From NCBI GenBank assembly GCA_027596035.1, contig JADGJA010000101.1:1-42764 (forward strand): a DNA stretch of 42,764 bases. The letters run 5' to 3'. This document shows positions 21,973-32,148 of the stretch, one piece after another (positions within the stretch are counted from its first letter, which is position 1; every line of letters begins with the position of its first letter). Source of the DNA: Thoreauomyces humboldtii (lineage: Eukaryota > Chytridiomycota > Chytridiomycetes > Spizellomycetales > Powellomycetaceae). The notes under the pieces were generated by a model. That model worked only from the letters and a program-made list of their open reading frames with translations. It made no database searches and was not told the DNA's origin. Made by a program: the position numbers and the translations under genes.

Positions 21973-22573
21973 TCACTTTTTCGTGTATACTGGTGGTGGA
22001 GGGCTCGTGGATTCCGATGATGACGATGGTGGAGAAGATGTTGAGGAGGAAGATGGTGATGATGAAGAAGAAGAGGGAGGTATAGACGCGCTCTCCTCAT
22101 CGTGAAAGCCCAGGTTGCTGAAAGAGTCTCTGGACATGAGACCGCTGGTAAAAGAGAGACGAGGAAGCTTCAGCCCAAAAAAACAAAAAACAAAAAAAAA
22201 GCAAAAAAACAAGAAAGGAAACCCCGATCGCCATGGTGGTATTCAGGGGGAGGAAAAAACAAAACCAAAGACTACTCAACTGGTCCATGCGACACCCGAG
22301 ATAGGCCTTTGCGAGTTCCTTGCAGACCTGGTTGTCCCCTTTCGCCTTCTTGATGCACGCCATGTAGTTCTTGACGTACTCGCTGCACTCGCCCGTGAGG
22401 TCCAGGGGAAAGGCTCCTCGCTCTGGTGGGTCCGCTCGAGAGAACCGTTGCCAGCTGGACGTGGAAGGAGAGGGAAACGTGGGGGAGTTGTCAGGACGGA
22501 CAGGGCGGAAAGAAAAAATAGACATACCGTGACCGTGGACGGCGCTTCCACCTTACCTTGATCCCATGCTCAT
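21973..22573 (-). CDS. cox19: Cytochrome c oxidase assembly protein Cox19 with Ser/Pro-rich tail
   Basis: Cox19 is a small twin CX9C protein of the mitochondrial intermembrane space that helps copper delivery for cytochrome oxidase. Exon 1 starts at 22573 (MSMGS). It joins across an intron (gtaagg...tccag) to SWQRFSRADPPERGAFPLD. Then come both CX9C pairs, CSEYVKNYMAC and CKELAKAYLGC, with CRMDH. A T-rich intron (gttgag...taccag) precedes GLMSRDSFSNLGF, the standard end of the family. Instead of stopping there, the frame continues with about 40 residues rich in Ser, Pro and Glu to the stop at 21973. The tail is probably disordered; its reality depends on the last exon being read correctly, and I see no alternative stop. 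Confidence 0.9.
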
Positions 22574-22963
22574 GATGGGCGATCGTCTATGCTGGAGGTC
22601 GTGACTGTGGGTTGTTGTTCCACGTCGAAGAAATGGCGGAGACGAACCACAGACAAAGTCTTTTTGAGAGTACCGCCTCATCGTCGTCATGTCCACACCC
22701 CTGGACGCGCAAGGACCGCACACACATTTCTTCCTCCAGTTTTTTTTTTGGTTGCGGCGACGTACATGTACAGTAGACAGTTGGCGCACGAAGTTCCTGC
22801 CTCGACCGAGGAACAACGTAAACGATAGGGAAGAGGAGGGCATCTGCAGAAACGGATCTATCCTGTAGCGCGACGAAGCATCATAGTCAAGTCTTCCAGC
22901 TAAGAGAAGTGCGAAACTCGGCATCCCTCGTCTTCAAAACCCCGCCTCGCCTCGCTCCGTCCG
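22574..22963. promoter_or_regulatory. Divergent promoter region, cox19 / CBS-domain gene
   Basis: There are 390 bases between two outward-facing start codons. The stretch contains a T-run near 22740 and gtacatgtacagtag near 22760, but no element I can name with confidence. No gene is seen. Confidence 0.4.
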
Positions 22964-24207
22964 ATGGGACAAGAACACTCGACGTTTTTCTCTCCCCAAG
23001 CACGAAAGACACTGCTGGAGTCGCCTGTAGGGGAGGTCCTCCTGCTCAATCGTCCTCTGGTCGAGGTCCGCCCCGAATCCCAGCTGGTAGACCTTCTGAA
23101 GGTCTTCCGATTGAAAAACATATCGTGCGTGCCCATCGTGCGGAAACAAGGAGATGATGGTTGGTTCTCGATGCTGCGGTGTTTCTCGGTCGAATGGCGG
23201 GCTTTGAGATTTGAGGCCCAGGACTTACCCACAAAGGGTCCTTCTTTCCGAGCAGAACATCGATTGATCGATATCGTTGATCTTGTAACGTTCGTAAGTG
23301 ATTCTGTGCAACTGTGCTTGGTGGATTCCTAAGGGACGTCGAGAGGGCTCATGATCTTCCTGCTGTAGATCACGAATTCGTACGCACAGCTTGGGTCAGC
23401 GTCCTTCAAAGAGAACCTGCATAGCATTCTCAAAGTGCAATGCAATCAGCTGGCTGGTACGGTCAGGGGATCAACTACCCCAATGATCGCCCTGTAGGCT
23501 CTCAGTCTCACATCCCGGCCCCCCCTTGTGCAGATTTCTCGACAAAAAACCCAACGCACGTCGTGCCGTCCACCGTCTCGGTGGCCTCGGCCATCCTGAA
23601 GATGACGGAACTACGGATCTATCGACTGGCGCTGACGGATCCATCGAAACGCATCACCCATCTGGTGACACAGAGCAACGTGACAGAGTTCGTCCTTCTG
23701 AACATCGACCACCTCCACCCGGAACCCGACGCGACGCTCCGACAGCTCTCGCTAACTCCGACGACGCCCGTGGTGGCGTGCAGGGAAACCGAGTTCACGA
23801 TGGAGGTTCTGCTGGAGATGCGGAACAAGAGGGTAACGGCTCTACCCATCGTGGACGGGAGAGGCGTCATGACTGGCATGATGACCGTACGACATTTGAA
23901 GGTGGGAGACGTCACTCGGGACTCGGAGACATCTGCGCTCGACTGATCTGCTTTCTCTACTCCCATTCAACACCAGACCTTGACGCCGAAAACCATGTCC
24001 AATCTGTTCCTCCCCATCACCCAGTTCCTGTCAGCGATAGGCGCCACCTACGTCGCCGGGTCTCTCGACATGCCGTTGCGCGACCTACTCCGAGTCATGG
24101 TCGTCAACATGTACCACCACCTCTTCTTCCTCGACGACAACGGAAGGGTGGAAGGAGTCATCACTCTCAGCGATCTCATCAGATGGTGTCTGGCCCCGAC
24201 CTTGTGA
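22964..24207 (+). CDS. CBS-domain protein, AMPK-gamma/SNF4-like, with N-myristoylation-type start
   Basis: CBS pairs bind adenine nucleotides and regulate partner proteins. The start MGQEHSTFFS fits the N-myristoylation pattern MGxxxS. Exon 1 carries VGEVLLLNRPLVEVRPESQL, VDLLKVFRLKNISCVPIV and KQGDD. It joins to EHRLIDIVDLVTF near 23260, then ITNSYAQLGSASFKENL, and after a further intron to STKNPTHVVPSTVSVASAIL. Later exons have LSLTPTTPVVACRETEFTME, RNKRVTALPIVDGRGVMTGM and, after an intron ending near 23976, MPLRDLLRVMVVNMYHHLFF with DDNGRVEGVITLSDLIRW. This suggests four CBS-like repeats, i.e. two Bateman modules. I would not assign it to SNF4 itself: overall similarity is loose and Sds23-like or CBSX-like proteins are alternatives. 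Confidence 0.75.
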
Positions 24208-25033
24208 ACACAACCTGCTGCTCCCGGTTCTTTTCGAACTACCCTTTCTGTCTCTCTCGTGTGGCTATAGCCACATGGTGTCAAGAGACGCCCCAAGTCT
24301 TCTTTCGGCCGTACCGATCCATCCGTACCTTGATTCCAGCCCCAGCACCTCATATAGAAAGGGGTAAAACCCGCCGCCGTCACCCATTAATTTATGTTGC
24401 TCTCTTGCATCTCCTCCCTCTCTTATTTCATGGTAACTCCCCTCCTGACAAACTGTTAAAGTGCAATGCCCTTGGTCACGGGTCGCACGTAATACTGAAC
24501 ATGTTATAATTGATACAAGTGTACGCCATCTAACTACATTTCCATCCATAAACGTATACATATTTCCTTGAAGAAACCTTGACATGACATGAAATGCCTG
24601 CGAGACCTTGACATGACATACTCACGACGGCGGCGACGACCCCATTCGATGAAAGTCAATGTTCACTTGGCGTCGAGCTTGCGGGCTGATGACTTCGAGC
24701 ACCCGCTTGATTCTTGGTCACTTGCGAAACGGAGAAAGGAGCGTGTGAGCGTGTGAGGTTCGTCGACAGAAAGTCATTGCGAACAGGACTTACCACGCTA
24801 GATAGTCGAGCTCCTCCAGGGGCCGTGTCGACGTTGAGTTTGGGGGCCATAGAAAAGAGGACATGATGAGCATCTGATCAATAGAAGCTATCGCTAGAAG
24901 AGCAAAGTACTTTCGGGCGCCTCCTCGCTTGCCCCCCCGCCAGCGCAACGGCCGACGAGGAGGCAGACCAGGAGACTACTGTGGGTGAATCAATACAAAG
25001 ACATAAAAGAACGGAAAGCAGAAAATAGCATGA
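24208..25033. other. Spacer with a possible small minus-strand gene
   Basis: 24208-24640 looks like 3' untranslated sequence of the CBS gene and contains AT-rich stretches near 24500-24560. On the minus strand an ATG at 24850 gives MAPKLNVDTAPGGARLSSV followed by a strong donor (gtaagt) and an acceptor near 24720. The joined product would be under 40 residues. I recognise no family, so it may be a non-coding or mis-read locus. Confidence 0.3.
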
Positions 25034-26230
25034 TTACTTCCCTTTGAGGTGGTCTTTGACAAACTGTAAGCCGATGACGACGGCGACGAAATCTTCGCAG
25101 GCGGTACACTGTGCTGTTGAAAAGATGAGTACGGTGACAAGGGATGGTGAACGCAGCAGAAAGGGACTCGAAAACTTCTCTGTGTGTCGTCGCTCGCCAA
25201 GGCGCCCGTTGTCATGTGGTGTACTACCTGAAAACTGTGACATGCTTTTTGTCTTACCATACCAACACCACCTGGGACAACCTTTTCCTTGCTTGGCGGC
25301 AACGACTTGGTCTGACGTGGCGGAGACGACGACGGCGACTACCTCATGTTCGACGGTAGCGCTGACCTCCTTGAACTCGTTGACGACGGCGACTACCTCT
25401 TGTTCGACGGTAGCGTTGACGACGGCGACTACCTGCTGTTCGACGGTAGCCTGGACCTCCTCGACCTCCTCAACCTTTTCAGCGACGGCGACGACTACCT
25501 CCTGTTCGACGGTAGCATCGAGGCCCCCTTCCTCGGCGACGACGACTACCTCTGGTTCCACGGTAGCATTGGTCTGGTTGAAGATGGGAGCTGAAAGGAA
25601 GAAAGCGCGAGTGTTCCCTCCAAAGTCCACGATGTCATCACATTCCACGAGGGGCATCTCACCGGGACCCGTCATCTGAGCCTTGGACTGACGGTTGCAT
25701 CCCACCTTCGGCCCCTTGTCGACGGCGAAGTGTGCCCTGACGTTCTTTGCGTTGTTGGGGACGAGCATCGAGACCTTTCGGGGAGCGGGTCGGAGTTTGC
25801 GTTGGACGGACTGAGCAGCAGCCCAGTTGCTGGCGCCGATGAGCTCGCCGGCGAGGTCGGTCATCGAGGTGTACTCTTCTCCCCTAAGCTTGGTACCGGG
25901 AAGGTTGAGATGAGTCAAACCCATGATGGAAGCCAATCGCGCGTTCTGGTTGAGGGTTCCAGTGAGGGGGTTGTTTTCTGACCACCCTGGGAGGCAAGTT
26001 CCAACCTCCGACTTGCGACAGTCACGGACGAGACGGCGCATCAACTTCAGACGCGCGGCAGCGAGAACCTGCTGGGCTTCCGATGGGACCTCTTCGAGGA
26101 CCTCGGGGGTGGAGTGGTTCTCTTCGAGAACGACCACCGAAGCACGCTCTTCGAGCGCCTTCACAGGAACAGGGGCAACGGCGACAACAGCGACAAGGAA
26201 AAGAAGGGCGAACAAGATTGCGAGAATCAT
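25034..26230 (-). CDS. Secreted protein with VEQEVVAVV-type internal repeats
   Basis: The family is not recognised. The ATG at 26230 begins with a clear signal peptide (MILAILFALLFLVAVVAVAP). A compact Cys-containing region follows (RDCRKSEVGTCLPGWSENN, VGCNRQSKAQM, ECDDIVDFGG). Next come five repeats with core ATVE(Q/P/H)(E/Q)VV, coded between about 25330 and 25580, separated by acidic spacers. The tail is Cys-rich (GKGCPRWCWY). A donor (gtaaga) near 25250 and an acceptor (caacag) near 25115 join it to AQCTACEDFVAVVIGLQFVK and the stop at 25034; the straight reading frame through this intron is wrong. An NQT sequon precedes the repeats. It is probably extracellular or cell-wall associated, but no activity can be named. 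Confidence 0.7.
   Translation of the reverse strand: MILAILFALLFLVAVVAVAPVPVKALEERASVVVLEENHSTPEVLEEVPSEAQQVLAAARLKLMRRLVRDCRKSEVGTCLPGWSENNPLTGTLNQNARLASIMGLTHLNLPGTKLRGEEYTSMTDLAGELIGASNWAAAQSVQRKLRPAPRKVSMLVPNNAKNVRAHFAVDKGPKVGCNRQSKAQMTGPGEMPLVECDDIVDFGGNTRAFFLSAPIFNQTNATVEPEVVVVAEEGGLDATVEQEVVVAVAEKVEEVEEVQATVEQQVVAVVNATVEQEVVAVVNEFKEVSATVEHEVVAVVVSATSDQVVAAKQGKGCPRWCWYGKTKSMSQFSGSTPHDNGRLGERRHTEKFSSPFLLRSPSLVTVLIFSTAQCTACEDFVAVVIGLQFVKDHLKGK
25328..25580 (-). repeat. Five imperfect coding repeats of about 35 nt
   Basis: On the plus strand the unit reads roughly gacggcgactacctc followed by gttcgacggtagc, recurring near 25329, 25383, 25421, 25485 and 25537 with spacers of variable length. 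It encodes the ATVEQEVV repeat of the secreted protein on the minus strand. Copies differ by a few bases, and the spacing of about 38-64 nt is in multiples that keep the frame. Confidence 0.75.
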
Positions 26231-26846
26231 GTTGTCAGGATTCGTAGATTTGAAGTTTTCCGAAAGCTTTTTGAGGGCTTGTGGAGTCGTTCGAATCTAG
26301 AATGTAGGGCCAGAAGGTATTGCTGAGAGCAGAGAAGCGTTCGAGATTGCAAGCAAAAGCGAATGTGGGGGGGATCGTACGTACGTATGTTCCTGGAGAT
26401 CAGAAGATGGAGATGGGACGCGCGCCCGCTTTATACGGTGGGCAGCGAGCGAGCGAACGCGTCCCGGAGCCATCTCGGAGGACAGAAGAGATAATCCCAT
26501 TGAGATAAGCGCTTATCTATACGAGTCATGGCAAAAGACCACGCTGTACGTAGAGGCACCGAGGTATAGCAGGAAACGCTGCGTCGGGTGGGCAGTAACG
26601 TCGAGTGGGAACGAGTGATGACAGGCACCACCAAACAAGCCATGCACGTCTCGATGATACCCGGATCCGAAGTCCCCTGTCCACTTATAATTCTGATGTC
26701 GCGATCTTCAATGAACTGAGAGTTCCTGGTCAATATTAACGAAGTGTCGAAAGACACAGAAAAAAAACTCCGGGTGGTGGGTAGGGAGATGGTATTTTTT
26801 CGGCGCACAGTCCCTTGTGAAGGATATCCATGTTCAGGTCCCGAAC
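26231..26846. other. Upstream region of the secreted-protein gene
   Basis: About 600 bases lie between two minus-strand genes. The region holds tandem gtac steps (gtacgtacgtatg near 26378) and a TATA-like ctttatacgg near 26430. On the minus strand this would read ccgtataaag, about 200 bases upstream of the secreted-protein start. No gene is seen. Confidence 0.4.
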
Positions 26847-29800
26847 TCATCGACGACCGCGATTCGGATGATAGGAATCGCTGCCCCCACCGACGTATCT
26901 GTCGACTCTCGGGTGGGGGTGGTGATCCCTACCGTCCCTCGCATCCCGGATGCGGGGTGGTTCCGAGACGTCTCGATCCCGATGAGAAGACGACGACGAA
27001 GGAGATCCGGCACCGGCACCGGCACCGGCACCTGGTCCGTCCCCACCCCTTCCTCCTTCGTCGACGACGTTCATGGGTCCGATGTTCGCGTCCCCGTCCC
27101 CGGTCGCTTCCCGGGGTTCGTGGCCGTTGACAGACGACGAGGATGACTGCTGCTGCTGCTGCAGGATGTCGGTCCGACTGCGGGTTCGATCGGGCTTGTA
27201 CGAGTCGATCAAGCCGGGTGTCCTGTCCCGATCATTCCTGTCTCTGTCCCCTCCTCCTCCTCCTCCTCCACCACCGCGATCCCTTCCTCTGTCTCGATCC
27301 CCTCGATCCCCTCGGTCCCTGTGATCGCGGTCCCGGTCCCGGTCTCGATCACCTGGACGATAGAAGGAAGAAGAGGTGGACTCGGATGACCCATTGTTGT
27401 TGTTGCCGCCGCCGCCCCCCGGGTTGCTGCTTGCGCCGCTCGGTCGGTAGGACGACGGTACGAAGTCTCCGTCTCCTCCACGATCCCTGTCGCCCCGGTC
27501 TCTCTCACCACGATCCCTGTCCCGATCCCAGTGTCTTTCCCTGGACCCTCCCCTCTCTCGACCTCCCGAGAGGCCCGGACTAAAGGGCCTCGAGATGACG
27601 CCTCGGTCCGTCCGTCGGTTGGTTACACCGGGACTCTCTGAGCTTCGAGACAGGGGGAGCCTGTCGCTGAGATTCGAAAGATGAAGGCTGGGTCCAAAGT
27701 ATCCGGCCCTTCGATTGCGGTCCCGTTCGAACCTCGACGAGGTGGCAGTAGCCGACGAGGGTGGTTGCCAGTGGTCGATCGAGTCGGCCACCTCGCCTTC
27801 CTCGATGTCGTCCTTTGGACTGTTGCGAAGGCTTGCAGGAGCGGATCGATGGGGTCGATCGCGTTCGCGACTGTCTATGGAGGAGGATCGGGAGGTATTG
27901 CGATGACCAGCGCCCATCGTCGACGTGGCGAGAGCGGTCAGAGGGGAGGGATCTTGAAGGTAGACGATCCGAAGAGGCGAAGCATCATCGGTACGTGCAT
28001 CGCGCTGGCGTCTAACTGCTGGGAGCGCTGTGTCCATGCTTTGACTTCGTGTGTGTGATCTGGAAGATTCCGCTGAGACTCTGTCCAGCGCGTCGTGAGT
28101 TGGAGGGTTCCGGCTTCGGATGTCCTCGTCGGACCGGAGCTCGGGAACTGGGGTTGTTCGGTCGGCAGAGACCTTGACATTAGTCTCAGGCGTTATGGGC
28201 CGAGATCCATCATCTGCTGTTGGAGTCGGTGGATCAACTGGGGACAAGGCACTCTCCGAAGAAGTGGGAGGAGGTATACTTTCCAATGGCGGAGTTGGCG
28301 GATCCGCAGAAAATAATGGAGCGGGCTCGGGGCTTGACGGACGTGCTTGTCGCTTTGGCGACATCGGTTCCGCAACGACGTCTGTCTTGGCCGTAGGGGT
28401 TGAAAGATCAAGTACCTCCGCAGTGGCAGGGGATTTATGGACGGCGTTAGTTTCCGGATTCGAGGCTGATCGGTCGGACAAAGCAGCTGCAGCCCCGACT
28501 GGCTGGATGACTCCTTCAGATGTAGACGGCTTGCCATCTCCCAGCGACGGAAATGGTGTCACCTCAACATCCGGAGTCTCGGAAAGTCGGGCGGTTTTCT
28601 CGGCTGAACGTCTCTCCTTTTCCCGAAAGTATTCTTCGAGGCCGATGCGTCTTGGCACGGGAGTCGCTGGTTTGGGCTCGACCGCGACCACTGGCTCTGG
28701 GGTATTCGCGCGGACAGTAGCGCCTGGCGGCTCATCCTTAGGGATGGTATCCTCCCTCGGTAAAACTGTAGTAGGCTCCTCGCTGGCTCTATTCGGGACC
28801 CCAGCAGGGTCGAGCTCCATTGAAGACGTTGACTCCTTCTCTAAAACCTCTTCGCCTGCCTTTTCTGGTATGTTTTGCCGCGGAACTGTGCGGTCAGGTA
28901 ATCCATCATCCGTAGTCATCAAATCCTTTTGCACTTCCAACTCCTTCGTTGGCTCTTCTACTAAACGATCCGCAAGCGAGACCTGCTCGCTAGCGGCCGG
29001 AGAAGCCTGTCGTGATCGTTCCGCAACGATGTCCACATCCATACGCTCCCGCGATTCGGCGTCCTTTTCGTCACCAGGCTGCCCAGTTTCGTCCATGTCC
29101 ATGCCCAGCCGACTCGTTTCCCAGTCCCGTACAATGCCGGCTACATCCTGGTCCGAAGTTTCCAATGCTCGAATGAACAAGTCCAACATGGCCGCTTCCG
29201 GTACATTACTGTCACCCAGGGAGTGAGCAATGCAGAAGTCGTACAGGTGGCCGACAGTCTCGAAAATGCTGCGGCGTTCAATGCTGGACAGGCGCAAAAG
29301 CTCGGCAATGACTGGCGTTACGGTCCGCTGATCGACCCTAGGAAGCACAGATGCCTGATCCGATTCCTCGGGGTCTACGTCAAGTTTTTCGTTCGGAGGC
29401 GAGGGTGGTCCGCCTATGGATACGGCTTCGCGGATCTGATCCGGTCCTATCCCTTCAATGCTCTCAAGATTACGCGCCACCGCCTCGTATTTGACGCACG
29501 CATCGCTGTATCGCTGCATCTTCTCGTGTAAAGACGAAGACATGTGGGCCACGATGGCATCGTACTTGCTAACGAGATTCGGTGTAAGCCCGGGACGAAG
29601 ATCTATCGGCCGATCCGGGTCAGTACCGGGCTGAATCGATGAGAATGCGAGCTCATCGAAAGGCGACGAAAACATCAAGCTATATGAAGCAGCATGTTAG
29701 GTCAGTTTCGTTGAAATACTTTCCAGTTCTTACATACCTGTGCATGTCGGTAACTTGGCGGAGAAAATCTGACCGTTGTCCTGGAAAGACCTGAAGGTTT

Positions 29801-30918
29801 TCATCGGGCACCTCTCGCACTCCAATAAACCCCTTCCCCTGCGAGTCAGACGTTCTTATCTAGAGTACTGTTAAAAAGGTGTGGCACCAAGAAGAATCAT
29901 TTCATGCCGTTTTCATACCCGCTTGGTAGGTTTCTCCGGCATGGATTCGGAGGTGATCTTCCTCTTCCGACCAGGAGGAACCTGGCGGTCTTCTATCACG
30001 GGCGCTGCATCAGCGTACTTCGAATCATCATCATCTGCTCCGTTGCCAAGCGCCTTCGCTGAAAGTGCTTGCGTTTGCTCCCGAAGCGAGGTGTGCATCT
30101 TCTTGATCTCCGTCAAGCCTGATGAGATCCCATTGCCCAGTAACGTGGAGGCCGATCCTTCAACGTCGGGTATAAGCTGCTCGGCACTGAGCGATGGGCA
30201 TTGGAAGGCAAGGATCGAAGAGGCACCTGCCAGCGGACTGCCTAATCTGCTTGTCAGCGTCTGAAAGACAGAAGCGATGAAGCGCTTTGTAAACCGCCAG
30301 CAGTACCTCTTACTCCCACCAGACCGACCAGGTCGGCAAGAAGCGCCGTGAGCTCCTCCAGCACCTCTCCAGAGTTGGCGCCGACCTCGGCAACAATGTC
30401 GTTGGCAGAGTAGGCCAAGCACGTTTGGACCATGGCGCGTTGAAAGACCTCGAAGTATGTAGCAGCCATTTCCATCGCTACGCCTCGCAGGTTCTCCATG
30501 GACGGTCCAAACCATTCGTGGTACGGGGCGCCCTGCAAAAGTCCTGGAATGTGAGTAGCCAGAAAGCTGCGAGCGGATGCTGGCCCAAGGAAGGCCTACC
30601 GCGAACCAGCCAAGAACCGTCTGCCCATGCACGCTGAGCAGCTGGGACAACGTCGGGAGAAGGTCACTCCCGTCCGAGTGGAACGGGACGAAGCCTTTCA
30701 CGTGGAGCACGAGGGCCTCTCCCTCGCAGACATCACGAACGCCAAACAGAACAGCTTGAAAGAACTCGGTCTGCCCTTCCGCATGGAGGGCCAAGAACAA
30801 GTCTGGAAGGATGGGTGCCAGGGAAGAGTAAGCTTGAGGCGCGAACCCGGATTCAGATGGGAAACCAGCTGGCCGCACCTTTCGACATTTGGACTATCGG
30901 ATATGAGGTACTCGCCAT
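26847..30918 (-). CDS. Long protein: possible MPN-like N-terminus, disordered middle, RD/RG-rich tail
   Basis: The best start is the ATG at 30918 (MASTSYPIVQMSK). It is spliced (gtgcgg...ctcaag) to YSSLAPILPDLFLALHAEGQ, TEFFQAVLFGVRD and LSVHGQTVLGWF. Further exons give YHEWFGPSMENLRGVAMEMA, LEELTALLADLVGLVG, and GSPLAGASSILAFQCPSLSA with KPTKR. IRTSDSQGKGFIGVREVPDE follows, then LMFSSPFDELAFSSIQPG near 29680. From there one exon of about 2.8 kb runs to the stop at 26847. It has a helical region (YDAIVAHMSSSLHEKMQRYS), about 500 Ser/Pro/Thr/Glu-rich residues, and an Arg-Asp/Gly repeat tail at 27000-27560. The first 100 residues resemble a catalytically dead MPN domain (Abraxas style: AVLFG, then VLGWF), and no JAMM metal motif is visible. 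This assignment is tentative. RD repeats suggest an RNA-processing or nuclear role. Confidence 0.6.
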
Positions 30919-32148
30919 CGCACTAGACTCTGCTGCTCAATGTGGCCTGAGACGGGGACGTAGGTGGAGAGTGGAAGACGGGAAGGGGGAGGAAGTGGAC
31001 TTGAGGGTTTGCACGCCCGAAGCATGTGGTGAAGAAGCCCTCGCGAGTGTCCAACGACTCCTTGTTGCCGCCTGAGGAAGACGGGGATGCGGAAACTTGC
31101 TTGCCCTCGTTTGCCACCGTGGAGAGAGAGAAGGCAACGCTGAATCGTGTGGGCGGAAGGTCCTGCCTGCTTGATGAAGGATGAAGGGAGAACTGCCCTT
31201 GCCTTTGCTTGTGTTTTGGGGAATGAGGATCACGGACTTTCCGAACCTAGCACCCACAAAGCAAGCCCAGCCACCTCAGAGCTGCCTTGGTCCGGACCGC
31301 CTCTAGGGCCGATTTGCAACCACCACAAAGACGACCACTTTGCACCTTCTAGGGCGACCCTTCCTCTTCCACCCTTGTCGAGTTCATCGAAAGTGTCAAA
31401 GGTATAGCAAAACGGCATCCCCAGTCACGCTTTTGGTTCGGAAAACACTCCTTTGCCAGGCAATTTCCTCACACGGTACGTGACGAATCCCGATGGCGTC
31501 CCGCGGCCTCGATCTTCTCTTGTCCATGGTAGCAACGTCGGACGTAGACGTTCCCTGAGCTCTCTCTGTCGCCGCCGACTGGAAAAGACAGGTCACACCG
31601 AGCGACAAGGCTGCACTTTTGGACTCACGTCGCGTACGAGCTGGAAGTTCGAGTCAAGGACCAGACCAGATGACAATGCCGCTGTCTCTCGCCCCCGCTC
31701 TACCAACTCTGTGTTCTACTGTATGCTCTCTTGACGACGAGACGTCCAAGGGTCCCGGTGCCAAACGACCGGAAGCGGTACCTGGGAAAGGCTGGTAAAT
31801 GGGCCGTCACCTCGGTACCGGGTACCGGTGCGTGGGAAAGGAGATTTGGTTGGGGGGTTGAAACGGGCAAAGGGAAGAAGAAAGTGTGCCGCTGCTGTGT
31901 GTGCCGCTGCTTGCTCACGCTAGGTACCTTGCTACGGCTCACACGGCATGGCGGCAAGGCGTAGCTTCCCATCACCCGTTCGACATTATTGTGGTCGTCG
32001 GAACATACCAGTACAGTACGGCCTCGAGAAGAAGAGCACTCCGCGGCACTCCACAGTGTGCACCAAGATCGTTCCTCTTTGTTCTCTTCTCCACTAGACG
32101 TTCTCCAACCTCTTTCCGTGGGCACCTTCGTTTTGCTCGTGGCCTAGC
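30919..32148. other. Long divergent intergenic region
   Basis: About 1.2 kb separates the MPN-like gene and the RhoGAP gene. Open frames here look non-coding. Visible features are the near-palindrome ggtaccgggtacc at about 31818-31830 and a direct repeat of tgtgccgctgct near 31885-31912. A pyrimidine-rich leader precedes the ATG at 32149. No RNA gene is recognised. Confidence 0.4.

Noticed and set aside
25328..25580. CRISPR-like array in the repeat region
   Set aside because: The repeats are in frame, encode a regular peptide unit and have no unique spacers of constant length.
28120..29226. A 368-codon plus-strand open frame
   Set aside because: It is the Ser/Gly/Val-rich complement of the disordered part of the minus-strand RD-rich protein and has no recognisable domain.
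29913..30878. Start at 30878 for the MPN-like gene
   Set aside because: That codon is GTG, with a stop just upstream in frame. Splicing from the ATG at 30918 gives a better N-terminus.
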